Source: JACKII01 sp965202745
GTDB lineage: Bacteria > Pseudomonadota > Alphaproteobacteria > Bin95
Length of the DNA stretch: 64,000 bases
Reading direction: 5' to 3'
Assembly (NCBI GenBank): GCA_965202745.1
Contig: CBDBCB010000014.1
Coordinates: 124,001-188,000, forward strand
Part shown: in pieces, positions 35,078 to 43,753 of the stretch
How positions within the stretch are numbered: position 1 is the first letter of the stretch
Layout: every line of letters starts with the position of its first letter
The notes under the pieces: model-generated
Told to the model about the DNA's origin: nothing
The model's database searches: none
The model's input: only the letters and a program-made list of their open reading frames with translations
Position numbers and translations under genes: made by a program

Positions 35078-36045
35078 TCTTCCTGCTTGTTGGCGTTGGT
35101 TTGGTCGGTCTTACCGTCGGTTTGTGGTTGGCCTGGGCGCTTCGGCGGTCGGGCTTGCCCATGATGATGCTGGTTGCGGCAGGCGTGCCAGCACTTGCGG
35201 TCCTCGGCTATGCTCAACTGGGTCGGGTAAGCCTGCCGGATTTGCCGCTGGCACAGCGAACGGAGCCTGCCGTTCAGGAGTTGCGTGATCTCAATGAGTT
35301 CCGGCGGATGACAGGATCGTTGGCCGAACGCTTGCAGCACGAGCCGGACAATATCGAAGCGTGGACCATGCTGACCCGCGCCTACCGCACGCTGGGTGAG
35401 TGGTCGTTTGCCATCGAAGCCTGGGCGCGCGCACTCGCCCTGAAAGGCACCGCCGCAACGGCGCAGGATTGGTCCGACCTTGCACTGCTGCATGTGCAGG
35501 CAGCGGAGGGGCAAGTGACCCCTGCCGGTGCGGCTGCCTCCCGCAAGGCGCTGGAGATTGACCCGCAACAGGCGGATGCTCAGCACTTTTTGGCGATGCA
35601 ACGGGCGCAGCAGGGTGACCTGAAAGGGGCAATCGTCCGGTGGGAGGCGCTGCTGGCCAACGCTCCGCCGGATGCAGGCTGGCGCCCGGCGGTCGAGCGT
35701 TACCTGACGCAGGCAAAAGTGCGCCTGAGCCAGCCTCAGCGTGGCCCATCAGCAGGCGATATGGCAGCTGCTTCCCGAATGTCCGAAGACGATCGGGCAG
35801 CGATGATCCAAAGCATGGTAGAGGGCCTGGCTGCCCGGCTGGAAGAAACGCCGGACGACCCCGCAGGTTGGCTGCGGCTTGCCCGTGCCTATGGCGTGCT
35901 TGGCCGCAAGGATGAGGCGGCCGAAGCGCTAGGCAATGCCGAACGCACCGCAAAGAATCGGCTGGCTTCCGAAGCGGGTGACCGCGCTGCGATGCCGGCG
36001 CTGCTCGACACTGCCGCTCAATTGCGCAAGCAGCTCTCGCTTTAG
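35074..36045 (+). CDS. ccmI: Cytochrome c maturation protein CcmI (CycH)
   Basis: The 323-residue protein has two N-terminal membrane spans (about 4-22 and 30-48) and a TPR-rich periplasmic domain, e.g. EPDNIEAWTMLTRAYRTLGE and DDPAGWLRLARAYGVLGRKD, which captures the C-terminus of apocytochromes. It ends the nine-gene ccm operon. Its stop overlaps the converging DSD1-family gene by 4 bases. Confidence 0.93.
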   Translation: MIFLLVGVGLVGLTVGLWLAWALRRSGLPMMMLVAAGVPALAVLGYAQLGRVSLPDLPLAQRTEPAVQELRDLNEFRRMTGSLAERLQHEPDNIEAWTMLTRAYRTLGEWSFAIEAWARALALKGTAATAQDWSDLALLHVQAAEGQVTPAGAAASRKALEIDPQQADAQHFLAMQRAQQGDLKGAIVRWEALLANAPPDAGWRPAVERYLTQAKVRLSQPQRGPSAGDMAAASRMSEDDRAAMIQSMVEGLAARLEETPDDPAGWLRLARAYGVLGRKDEAAEALGNAERTAKNRLASEAGDRAAMPALLDTAAQLRKQLSL

Positions 36046-37199
36046 CGCAGGCCGCGCGTATCCACCGGCCAGATATCGACCAACGTGTCGCCGCGAACCA
36101 CATGGTAGATCGCGTACAGGTTTACTGTCGGGTCGCAATGCGGTGACAGGCATTCCACCACGGAACCCAGGCCGATACGTTCGTCAGTGGCGAAGGTGAT
36201 GCGGCCATGCTCGTCGCCGGCAAAGGAATATGTTGCGCCTTCGGGTGCGCCCCGGCGCAGTTCCGGCAATCCGCAATCGGTCGCAAATGCCTTCAGGCCG
36301 CCATCGGTGGTGACGCAATCTTCCTGCGCTGCACTGACCACACTGGACTGAACGAACAGGGCTTCCTTGAAGCGTGAAGCGGCCTCGCCCGTGTGGGCAA
36401 CAGCCTGATAGTCGGTGTCTAGGAATATGTACGAGCCCGCCTGAAGCTCGTTCAGCACGCCTTGCCGCCAATCCAGGTCATGGGTTCCGGTGCCGCCGCC
36501 GGCGATGATCGGTGGCTCCAGCCCGGCTTCCGTCAATTGCCGGCGCATTTCCGACAGAAAGTCCGCCACTTCCTGGCCGCGTCTGGTGCGCTCGTCCCAG
36601 TCATAGATATGCTGCAGGCCGCCTGCATATCCCTGAATTCCAGCGACGGCCAGGCCGTCAGCGGCGTTTGCTTGGGCTGCCAGCGCGACGGCTTGCTGGG
36701 CGCTGGGCACGCCGGTGCGCCGCGAGCCGACATCGATATCGATGAACACCGTCAGGGGCTTGCCCGCGGCCGATGCAGCTTCAGCCAGCGCGGTGATGTT
36801 GTCCGGATGGTCGACCACGACAGACAATCCATCGGCAACCGCGTTCAACGCCATCAGCCGGGCAACGCGGTTGGGCCGGACCACGGGCGAGGTAATGTGC
36901 ACGCCGGGGATGCCAGCGCGGCCCATGACTTCTGCCTCGCCCAGAGTGGCGCAGCAGACGCCAACCGCTCCAGCCGCGACTTGGCGGCGGGCGATCTCCA
37001 CGCATTTGTGGGTTTTGGTGTGCGGCCGCAAGCGTTGGCCCGTGTTCCGGCAATGGGCCTCCATTGCAGCGATATTGGCTTCGAGAGCATCCAGATCTAT
37101 CAGCAGCGTCGGCGTATCGAGCTCCTGGCGCGAGCCAGGCTGGCCGACCAGGCGAGCATTGGGGCCGGGATCAACTCCGGCAGCGTTGGCGAGGGTCAT
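36042..37199 (-). CDS. DSD1-family PLP enzyme (D-threonine aldolase / D-serine dehydratase-like)
   Basis: From ATG 37199 the protein is 385 residues with an alanine-racemase-like N-terminal barrel. The PLP lysine is expected in RPHTKTHKCVEIAR, and other barrel parts are IDIDVGSRRTGV and IAGGGTGTHDLD. The C-terminal domain has the metal-binding pair in ECLSPHCDPTVN, as in D-threonine aldolases and eukaryotic-type D-serine dehydratases. The substrate is a D-hydroxy amino acid, not determinable here. The reading frame is open into the broken PAS gene upstream, but homology starts at MTLANAAG or shortly after. Confidence 0.85.
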   Translation of the reverse strand: MTLANAAGVDPGPNARLVGQPGSRQELDTPTLLIDLDALEANIAAMEAHCRNTGQRLRPHTKTHKCVEIARRQVAAGAVGVCCATLGEAEVMGRAGIPGVHITSPVVRPNRVARLMALNAVADGLSVVVDHPDNITALAEAASAAGKPLTVFIDIDVGSRRTGVPSAQQAVALAAQANAADGLAVAGIQGYAGGLQHIYDWDERTRRGQEVADFLSEMRRQLTEAGLEPPIIAGGGTGTHDLDWRQGVLNELQAGSYIFLDTDYQAVAHTGEAASRFKEALFVQSSVVSAAQEDCVTTDGGLKAFATDCGLPELRRGAPEGATYSFAGDEHGRITFATDERIGLGSVVECLSPHCDPTVNLYAIYHVVRGDTLVDIWPVDTRGLR

Positions 37200-37263
37200 C
37201 GGGCAATAGCTCCAAGCAGGTATGCGGTTCGCCACAAACCTACTTCGGCTGATGCTGCGCGTC

Positions 37264-37782
37264 ACCCAGTTGTGTGCGCGCCGGCTATTTAGCACGAACA
37301 GGCACAGCAGCGCAGCGTTGCCCGCCAACGGCAGAGCCATGCCATGCCAGCCAAATGACTGGTTGCGCCATTCCGTGCTGCCGCAGGGCAAGGCGACAAT
37401 GCCCATTTCGATGACAGTCTCCAGCATCTCCCGCGCATTTTCGCCGACGGGACCGAACTTGCAGTCCGCGAGATTGACCCGGCTGATCTCCTCGCCGGCT
37501 TGATTGGTCATGCTGCAGCCGATCAGTTCCAGCTCTATGCCGTCCTTTTGCGCGCGGGCGATGCTGACACTGCCGAGCCAAGGTGTCAGCATCGTCGAAG
37601 GTAAAGTCTGAAAAAGAGGGCAGGCTGTTCGCCGGATGGCGTGCCTTCCAAACGCGGTGGAACGGTGCGAGATCGTGATGCGAAATTGGGTTGTCCGGCC
37701 GCGCAATGCTCCAGGACCATTCGCGGCGGACTCCGGTAGCAACGGTGCTGGTCGATGTGCCTTCAGCGGTATGCGTTTGCAC
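37264..37782 (-). pseudogene. PAS-domain protein (PAS_5-like), frameshifted
   Basis: GTG 37782, 7 bases after GAGGAGG, starts VQTHTAEGTSTS and gives the N-terminal PAS part FHRVWKARHPANSLPSFSDF. Homology then jumps to another frame at about 37.58 kb, with TPWLGSVSIARAQKDGIELE, FGPVGENAREMLETVIEMG and a last recognisable part ending near NSRR. A single indel around the TFDDADTL segment explains the break. These small PAS proteins are frequent in Rhodospirillales and usually lack an output domain. The second frame reads without a stop into the DSD1 gene, a by-product of the damage. Confidence 0.65.
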
Positions 37783-37891
37783 GGGACGCCTCCTCAATTG
37801 CTGTCATCTTATTTAGAGGCGCTCAAGCTAAGGCACAGTGACATATATCACATTAACAAGCCGGCTTAGTCCAAATCGCTGATTTACTTGA

Positions 37892-37910
37892 AAAATCAGG
37901 TCCTGATTTT
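37892..37910. promoter_or_regulatory. Near-perfect palindrome, possible operator
   Basis: AAAATCAGG (37892-37900) and CCTGATTTT (37902-37910) are perfect inverted arms around a single T. The site is in the AT-rich 140-bp gap between the methyltransferase stop (37941) and the start of the PAS gene (37782), upstream of the PAS gene's GTG. It could be an operator for a dimeric regulator, or a terminator for the methyltransferase, since CTT-rich and A/T-rich bases flank it. Confidence 0.4.
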
Positions 37911-37940
37911 CTTGAAGCGGGTTCAGGTGCTTCAGGAAAG

Positions 37941-39197
37941 CTAGCCGGCTGTTCTCAGCAAAGCCAGGTTCAGACCGTTCAAGTAGCGGAATATCTGCTG
38001 CACCAATTGGGAGGCCTCGTCCGAACCCAAGGCTGGATCGGCCGCCTGGAGGTCAGCTGCAATTTCCGCCAGCGAACGCGCACTGTTGATGCGGGCTGTC
38101 ACCGCCGCGGCTCTCTTCGGAGCGGGAAACGATGCTTCGAATCCGTCCAGGTTCGCCTGCAGCCGCCCTTTCCGAAGCGCGTCCGATAGTGGCTTCGCCT
38201 GTTGGCGGTGGAGCAGCGGTATCATGGCAAGATTGGTGGGCGATGCGGTTGCCTGTGCTGCGTGGCCTTGAGGAGCGGCGTAGACAACGTGCTTGCGCAT
38301 ATTGCCGGCGATCGCCTCTGCGACGGCAGCGCGCTCAACAGCTGGCAAATCATCAAGAGACGCGAGTAGTACCGGGTCGTTAAGGTAGGTTTCCGGCGCA
38401 TAGGCCACGGGTTGAATGAAGCTCGTGATCGCCAGGCCTGCGCTATCGATCAGGGCTGCGAACTCCCCCACGCGGTAGGCGCGGTCGCGGGAGTGCAGCA
38501 GCAGATCGTAGATGCCTGCATCGCCGCCGCTCTGGTGGTCCTGCACAAAGGGGTTGCGGCGTAGCCAATTGGTCTTTGGCAGTTTTACCAGCAGGCGCTT
38601 GGTGCAGGCGATCCGCTCTGCGTCCGGCAATTCTGCGGGGGCGAGTACGCGCAATGCCTCCTGTGTTTCATAGACGCCTCGGCGGCCGTACTCGCCGTAA
38701 ACCATCAGTCCCATGCCGCCGGTGGGCTTCAGCACAGAGACAAGGCTTTGCAGTCCGGCTTTGGGCTCTTCCAAGTGATGGAGCACGCCGCAGCAGTCGA
38801 TATAATCATAGGGGCCTGGGACGAGCCTCGCTGCATCCAAAAGCGAGCCGGAGACGAAACGCAGGTTGGTCAAGCCGCGGGTTGCTGCGCGCGCCTCCGT
38901 AATCCGGCGGGAGGCCGATGATAGGTCGAGGTAGGTGATTTCGGCGTTCAGGCCCAAGCTGGCGCATTGCTGGGCGAGCATGATTGCGGCGTCGCCCGTC
39001 CCGCCACCCGCGATCAGCGCACGAAAGGGCTCGCCGCCGGTATCCGGCAAGTCGCCCGTGAACAGATAGTGCCGGATTTCCGCCAGATCGGAGGGGGAGC
39101 CTTCGATCAGGCGTTTCTTTTCGTCCGCCGGCGTGCGCGCGGGGTAGGGGTAGCCTTCGTATTGCTGGGAAACGAGCCGGTCCTTGGGGTCTGTCAC
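37941..39197 (-). CDS. Class I SAM-dependent methyltransferase with C-terminal helical domain
   Basis: The 418-residue protein begins YEGYPYPARTP, a leader often seen before this methyltransferase family. The SAM motif I is ALIAGGGTGDAAI (about 60-72), the acidic residue after strand 2 is in TYLDLS, and YIDCCGVLHHLEEP is motif IV-like. After about residue 270 there is a different helical region ending LVQQIFRYLNGLNLALL. The substrate is unknown. It lies 10 bases downstream of the DHPS-like gene and may be in the folK operon. Confidence 0.8.
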   Translation of the reverse strand: MTDPKDRLVSQQYEGYPYPARTPADEKKRLIEGSPSDLAEIRHYLFTGDLPDTGGEPFRALIAGGGTGDAAIMLAQQCASLGLNAEITYLDLSSASRRITEARAATRGLTNLRFVSGSLLDAARLVPGPYDYIDCCGVLHHLEEPKAGLQSLVSVLKPTGGMGLMVYGEYGRRGVYETQEALRVLAPAELPDAERIACTKRLLVKLPKTNWLRRNPFVQDHQSGGDAGIYDLLLHSRDRAYRVGEFAALIDSAGLAITSFIQPVAYAPETYLNDPVLLASLDDLPAVERAAVAEAIAGNMRKHVVYAAPQGHAAQATASPTNLAMIPLLHRQQAKPLSDALRKGRLQANLDGFEASFPAPKRAAAVTARINSARSLAEIAADLQAADPALGSDEASQLVQQIFRYLNGLNLALLRTAG

Positions 39198-39207
39198 GGC
39201 AGGGCCT

Positions 39208-40101
39208 TTACCAGACCGGTTGGATGTCTTGGGCGTCGATCACCGGCTGCACGCGGGCAACCTCGTGGCTGCGCAGCATGTTTGCCTTGGAGAGCAGCGC
39301 CAGCACAGAGAAAGCCGTCTCCGCCACGCGCGCTTCCTCCCGGAACCAGAACACTGGCGAGGCCATGGTCAGGCAGATCGGCCAGCCGAGCGTCCGGAAG
39401 CGGAAGGCCTCCAGCGCGTTCTCGATTTGGTAGGCGACGCGGCTCGGCCCATCCGGCAGGTTGTTGTAGAAACCGATGCCGGGATCGACCCAGATGGCCT
39501 CCACGCCTGCGGCAGTGGCTGCCGCCAACTGCTCGTGGAAGAAGTCCATCTGCACGCCGAACAGCGCGTCACGGTCCGGCAGGTCTTTGTTGTCCCGCAC
39601 ATTACCGCCTGCCATGTAGCAGAGGATCAGGCCTGCCTTGTACTTGCCGCAGAGCTTGTAGATTTCCGCAACGTCATCGCGGCCGGTCCGGTTTATGATC
39701 GTCGCGCCTGCTTCCAATGCTGCTTCGGCTACCTCCGGCAGATAGGTCTCCACTGAGACTGGCACACCTTTTTCCGCCAGGTAACGGATGGTCGGCAGCA
39801 TCAGTTCGTTCTGGCGCTCCGCCCCGACGCGGGAGGCGAAGTCACCAACGGATTCCGCGCCCAGGTCCAGGATTTTCGCGCCTTCCAGCAGCAGGCGGTC
39901 GCAGCGGTAGCGGGCCTGTTCTTCGCTGAACACCACGCTTTCACGGTAGGAGCTATCCCGGCTGAAGTTCACCACGCCCATCTGGTAGGCATTGTCCGTG
40001 AAGGTGGCGCCGATGGCTGGCAAGTGCACATCCCGGATGGGAGCTGCGAGGGCATTTGCATGTCGTTGCCAGCGGGCGAAAATGCTGTCGGCGTTAATCA
40101 T
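39208..40101 (-). CDS. Divergent dihydropteroate-synthase-like protein
   Basis: This 297-residue TIM-barrel protein resembles DHPS (pterin-binding family), which joins p-aminobenzoate to dihydropterin pyrophosphate. The usual loop (MGILNVTPDSFSDGG-like) is replaced by YQMGVVNFSRDSSYRESV, and the IDIGGESTRPG-like motif by ILDLGAESVGDFASRV. GVPVSVETYLPEVAEAALEAG and VDPGIGFYNNLP keep the pattern. Its ATG overlaps the folK stop (ATGA), so pterin chemistry is supported by context. It may be the cell's DHPS or a paralogue for another pterin. Confidence 0.75.
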   Translation of the reverse strand: MINADSIFARWQRHANALAAPIRDVHLPAIGATFTDNAYQMGVVNFSRDSSYRESVVFSEEQARYRCDRLLLEGAKILDLGAESVGDFASRVGAERQNELMLPTIRYLAEKGVPVSVETYLPEVAEAALEAGATIINRTGRDDVAEIYKLCGKYKAGLILCYMAGGNVRDNKDLPDRDALFGVQMDFFHEQLAAATAAGVEAIWVDPGIGFYNNLPDGPSRVAYQIENALEAFRFRTLGWPICLTMASPVFWFREEARVAETAFSVLALLSKANMLRSHEVARVQPVIDAQDIQPVW

Positions 40102-40619
40102 GGAGCTTCAATCCAGTCGTCGGCCATGGGGTAAACGTCGCCGGGCTCGGCCGGCAGGCTTTCAAGCAACCTTGCGATGGATTCGCCCAGGGCGGGGTGC
40201 GTCACGTCGGCAGCAACGTCCGCCAAAGGCACCAGAACAAAGCGCCGCTGATGCATACGCGGATGAGGGACTTCCAGATCTGACGTTCTAATAATTTCAT
40301 CGCCGAACAGGATAATATCCAGGTCCAGCGTGCGCGCATCCCAGCGAATAACTCGCTCGCGCTTGAATTGCTGCTCGACCGCCATGCAATGGGCGAGCAG
40401 GCCGTGGGCGGTGAGTGCCGTTTCCACCTTGAGCACGGTATTGAGAAAGCGCCCCTGACCGCCCGGCCCGCCAACCGGCGCAGTCTCGAACAGGCGGGAG
40501 CGGGCGAGCGGCGTGACGCCGGAATGCGCCTTGAAGGCCGCATAGGCCCCCGCGAGCATCCCGTGGCGGGCGCCCAAGTTGCTGCCGAAAGCAATGTATG
40601 CCGTGGTTTTGTCCGCCAT
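40098..40619 (-). CDS. folK: 6-hydroxymethyl-dihydropterin pyrophosphokinase
   Basis: FolK transfers pyrophosphate from ATP to 6-hydroxymethyl-7,8-dihydropterin. The 173-residue protein has the N-terminal AFGSNLGAR, the substrate loop around FETAPVGGPGGQGRFLN, and the metal-binding RTLDLDIILFGDE followed by VPHPRMHQRRFVLVPL. It overlaps the DHPS-like gene by 4 bases. Only 3 bases separate its start side from the quinone-oxidoreductase fragment's stop. Confidence 0.93.
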   Translation of the reverse strand: MADKTTAYIAFGSNLGARHGMLAGAYAAFKAHSGVTPLARSRLFETAPVGGPGGQGRFLNTVLKVETALTAHGLLAHCMAVEQQFKRERVIRWDARTLDLDIILFGDEIIRTSDLEVPHPRMHQRRFVLVPLADVAADVTHPALGESIARLLESLPAEPGDVYPMADDWIEAP

Positions 40620-40622
40620 GGC

Positions 40623-40858
40623 CTATGTCCCCACGCCGAGCCTTGCGGCCTCCGCATCCAAGGCCAGCGCTACCCGGCCCCGGGATTGGCGGGCGAGGAC
40701 GATGTCCAGCGCTTCGCGGAATTGGGAGAAGGGCAGCACGTGGCTGAGCGTCGGCTTGATCAGGCCCGCCGTGTGCCATGCAAAGATCTGGCCGAAGAGG
40801 GTGCGCATCATATATTCATGTTCGTAGCGGACATCGTCGGGTGCCCAGCCGAAATAAT
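40623..40858 (-). pseudogene. C-terminal fragment of a quinone-oxidoreductase (MDR) gene
   Basis: Reading leftward from the end of IS6 copy B, the frame gives YFGWAPDDVRYEHEYMMRTL, then FAWHTAGLIKPTLSHVLPFS and REALDIVLARQSRGRVAL, the typical C-terminal 75-80 residues of NADPH:quinone oxidoreductases. The 5' side is cut exactly at 40858. With the N-terminal fragment at 28331-28493 it probably represents the two ends of one gene. It stops 3 bases before the start of folK, so it was once the gene upstream of folK. Confidence 0.75.
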
Positions 40859-41678
40859 GGCATTGTCACGTTGTTTTCAGCGCCTAAGAAACTGCCGACT
40901 TGAGGCTCTTCAAGCGGCCAGTTCGCTGGCGCATTCGTTCCATTGGTGAAATGCGGCGGCTCGTTTCTGGCGATAGGCGGAGGCAGTCATTTTGTGGCGA
41001 CGTGGGCGGAACAGGTTTGCGGTTTCATCATGGGCGGCCAGAAATCTCTGCGCCTGACGGGCTGACTTGAAACGGCCCTGTATTTTTTCTCGTTTCCGTG
41101 TTGGTCTGTGCGATCCTTCGATACGATTGTTTATCCCTTTATGCGCTCGGTGATCCACCTCCAACGCGCGTTTGCGCAGGGCGGCACCGTAGCGGCGCAG
41201 CTTGTCCGTCAGTCCGCCACTATGACTCGGGGCGTCCCCCAGCGGGCTACCAACCTGGCAATGAACCGCTTTGCAGCCCGCGCATTTCGGCGTGATTGCA
41301 CCAGGATGTCGAGACCTTCGCCGTTGCCGGCAACGGCGCGCCACAGCCAATGCTTCACACCGCGGATGATGATCACCCCTTCATCCAGATGCCATTTATC
41401 CGAGGGCTGTTGACGCGCAGCCCTGACATGCTTCGCAATCTGAGTTCCGAATTTTCTGACCCATGAACGGATTGTCTCGTAACTCACCTTGATGCCTCGT
41501 TCAGCAAGCAAATCCTCAACGTCGCGCAGACTGAGTGCAAAGCGATGGTATGCCGAGCCCGCGTAAGAAATGATGGAACGCGGGAAGCGGTAGCCTTTTA
41601 GGCGAGGTTGGGAAATCTGGCTGATCATCGTCAGGCGTTACGGGCAATTGGGATTGTGGTCAACAACTTGACGATCCC
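40859..41678 (-). mobile_element. IS6-family insertion sequence, copy B
   Basis: The element is 820 bp with the same terminal repeats as copy A and the same orientation. It keeps the Val codon lost in copy A. Flanking 8-mers (gaaataat and ccattgac) do not match each other or those of copy A. Its left end cuts a quinone-oxidoreductase gene and its right end lies 36 bp from an IS30 remnant. Confidence 0.85.
40910..41628 (-). pseudogene. IS6-family transposase, frameshifted (copy B)
   Basis: The first frame (from MISQISQPRLKGYRF to VIVAD) and the second (LTDKLRRYG to CASELAA) are separated by the same 8-base tandem repeat as in copy A, here at 41204-41219. Differences from copy A include Gly for Val in the NGEGLDILV segment and Ser for Ile in ECASELAA. 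Because the frameshift is shared, both copies probably descend from an already damaged element, or the shift is tolerated by ribosomal slippage. Confidence 0.85.
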
Positions 41679-41714
41679 CCATTGACTATTACTGCAGCAA
41701 TCACCAACCGCTGG

Positions 41715-42738
41715 ATTTACATTTCAAGTGCACCACCGAGGTGTGGCGCGAAGGCCTCGATTGGTGTCCGGAAGCCGAGGCATTTTCGCGGGGTTGAGTT
41801 AAGCATCCAGACGATGTCGTCGATATCGGTTTCGCGGTATTCGGAAAGCCTTGTGGATCGGGGCCGCTCGCGCCTTATCCTTCCGTTGGCATTCTCAATG
41901 CCGCCGCGTTGCCAAGGGCTGTGAGGATCGCAGCCATAGGCTGGCATTCCAATCCAGTCCTTGACCGTTTCATGCCTGGCGAACTCCCCACCATTGTCAT
42001 GGGTGATTGTTCGAAGGGCCTGCTCGGGCAGACCGCCTAGTTCAGCAATGATAGCAGCAGCGGTATCTTCGGAGACCTTGGCTCAGAAGACGCCGGCCAA
42101 GTGTGAACCGGGTCCTTCTCTCTTGCAGCGTCAACAGGATGTCACGCTGGTTTCGGCAGGGCACCAGATCTCCTTCCCAGTGTCCGAACTCAGTCCTTTC
42201 TGCAACGCTAACAGGGCGTTGATGGATGGACACACGGTTCGGGATAGCAGGTTCCCGCTTTCCGTTGCGGGCTCTGCGGCCTCGTCTGGATTTTCGCTGA
42301 GCCCGATATTGGGGCAAGCCATCGCGTCGTCCGGCACGGCTGAAGACATGACGATAGATAGCCTCTGTGCTGACGACGTGATCCCCTCCGTCCAGTTCCA
42401 TCCGCCCGGCGATCTGTTCGGGGGACCATCCCGTAGCAAGACGGTCCTTCCCATGATTGCCCAAGCGGGTGGAACGCTCGATCTTCGACCCCCGAAGTTT
42501 GCTGACCCAGGCTCTGCGGTCCGCGCTATCCGGTCGCTATCCGTCTGCGTTGCGGTTGCGCGCCAGTTCCCGATGGATCGTCCCCCGATGCCGTCCCAGA
42601 CGCCGCGCCATCTCCGTCATCGGCATGTCCATTTCCATCAGCCCCCGCAGGCGACATCGTTCTTCAAGCGTAAAGGGATTGTATCTCGTTCCCATAGCGA
42701 TCCCGGATATACCAGGTGGCGCACTTGGTGTGTGAATC
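41715..42738 (-). mobile_element. IS30-family insertion sequence, degenerate
   Basis: Imperfect inverted ends lie at about 41715-41737 (ATTTACATTTCAAGTGCACC) and 42715-42738 (on the other strand GATTCACACACCAAGTGCGC). The length of about 1.02 kb fits IS30 elements. The transposase is broken at several points. No clear short target duplication was seen, and the left end is close to IS6 copy B, so the two make an IS island. Confidence 0.75.
41717..42696 (-). pseudogene. IS30-family transposase, multiply broken
   Basis: The N-terminus MGTRYNPFTLEE is followed by an extra A at about 42660 that shifts the frame. The next part MEMDMPMTEMARRLGRHRGT (HTH) leads to a TAG at 42537-42539 where homologues have Tyr (ADG*RPDSADRRAW). 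The frame then gives TGWSPEQIAGRMEL and FGHWEGDLV (first catalytic Asp). A further shift near 42.08 kb precedes the C-terminal PHSPWQRGGIENANGRIRRE and NSTPRKCLGFRTPIEAF. It cannot make an active transposase. Confidence 0.8.
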
Positions 42739-42985
42739 TAGCGACGACGTCACACATCATAGTAACATCCAAGTTTATCACAAATATTTGAGCCTACGCA
42801 CATTGCACGTGCTGCAACGAGCCACCAAATCCCTGGAACAGCCAAAGCAATCCAGGGCGTCGCCCGATTAAATTGCATCGCCTTTGCGGTCAATTGGCCG
42901 GAGCAAGATGCTCTAATTTGAAGATTTCGAGCAGATTCACCCGATCAAGATGGATCGGGGATCTGCGCCAGCAGGAGCAAAAGCA

Positions 42986-43540
42986 ATGCAATGCCCCGGC
43001 ATCGTCAAGCAAGGACTATCACCAATTCTGGCCATAGGCGTAATAACCGCCAGTATATTTACCGCCGTCACCAACCAGCCAAGTCTACAATCTGTCGAAA
43101 GCAACCCTCAGGGAGTTGACGATAACAGCCAGGTAACGAGCTTATGGCAGGCGGGAACAGCCTTGGTCGGTGCCCCTGTCAAAAGTGCTGACTTGATGGA
43201 TGTGGCCAACGTGTCAAGCGACGCATGGGTCGAAACGCGCTACACGCCCGCAACCGTCGGCCAGGTATTCGGCAAGCTGGTTGTCACGCGCGAGTTGGGA
43301 CCGTCTGACGAGGCAGATGCCACCCAAATTGCCCAGCATCCGCAAGCTCACCTTGTGGCGGTCAGGATGAAGTTCAAACCAGGCTCCGGCGAAAATGAAC
43401 GCTGGTTACAGGCACGCTTCATGCCCAATGGAAAGGTGTTGAACCATACCGGCGCAATACCGTTCGAGGCCGAACTGGCAATGCTCCATAGCGCGCATTG
43501 CAGCCTGCCACTGCCCGAGAAGGTCGCCGCTAAAAGCTGA
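42986..43540 (+). CDS. Hypothetical exported or membrane-anchored protein
   Basis: ATG 42986 follows GCAGGAGC. The 184-residue protein has one N-terminal hydrophobic segment (LSPILAIGVITASIFTAV), which could be a signal anchor, then a polar domain with DAWVETRYTPATVGQVFGKL and a C-terminal part with two Cys-free helices ending KVAAKS. No family was recognised. It stands alone between the IS30 remnant and the amidohydrolase, so it may be recently acquired or a leftover. An ATG at 42950 is possible but has no RBS. Confidence 0.5.
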   Translation: MQCPGIVKQGLSPILAIGVITASIFTAVTNQPSLQSVESNPQGVDDNSQVTSLWQAGTALVGAPVKSADLMDVANVSSDAWVETRYTPATVGQVFGKLVVTRELGPSDEADATQIAQHPQAHLVAVRMKFKPGSGENERWLQARFMPNGKVLNHTGAIPFEAELAMLHSAHCSLPLPEKVAAKS

Positions 43541-43753
43541 GCGGCCTGCGCGGTAGACACAAGATTCGAGATCGGGTGGCGTCCCCCCCGCTGCCCGAAG
43601 GTCGGACCGGCTAGCATGCCCTGCACTCTCTGAAGCCGGTCCGGCCGCCCCTTCAGCCATAGCCTCACTCGCAAAATCTTGCCCCGGGTATTGCTCCCGG
43701 CGCGGCGTTCATGAAATGCTCCGTCAACGCGCGTAATCGTCAGGAGCCCCGTC

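Noticed and set aside
36042..37742. A 566-residue PAS-PLP-enzyme fusion protein
   Set aside because: The PAS half begins in another frame, and DSD1 homologues start near 37199. The continuous frame results from a frameshift.
43406..43660. Small minus-strand frame overlapping the hypothetical gene at 42986
   Set aside because: No RBS, no motif, and it overlaps the better-supported plus-strand frame.
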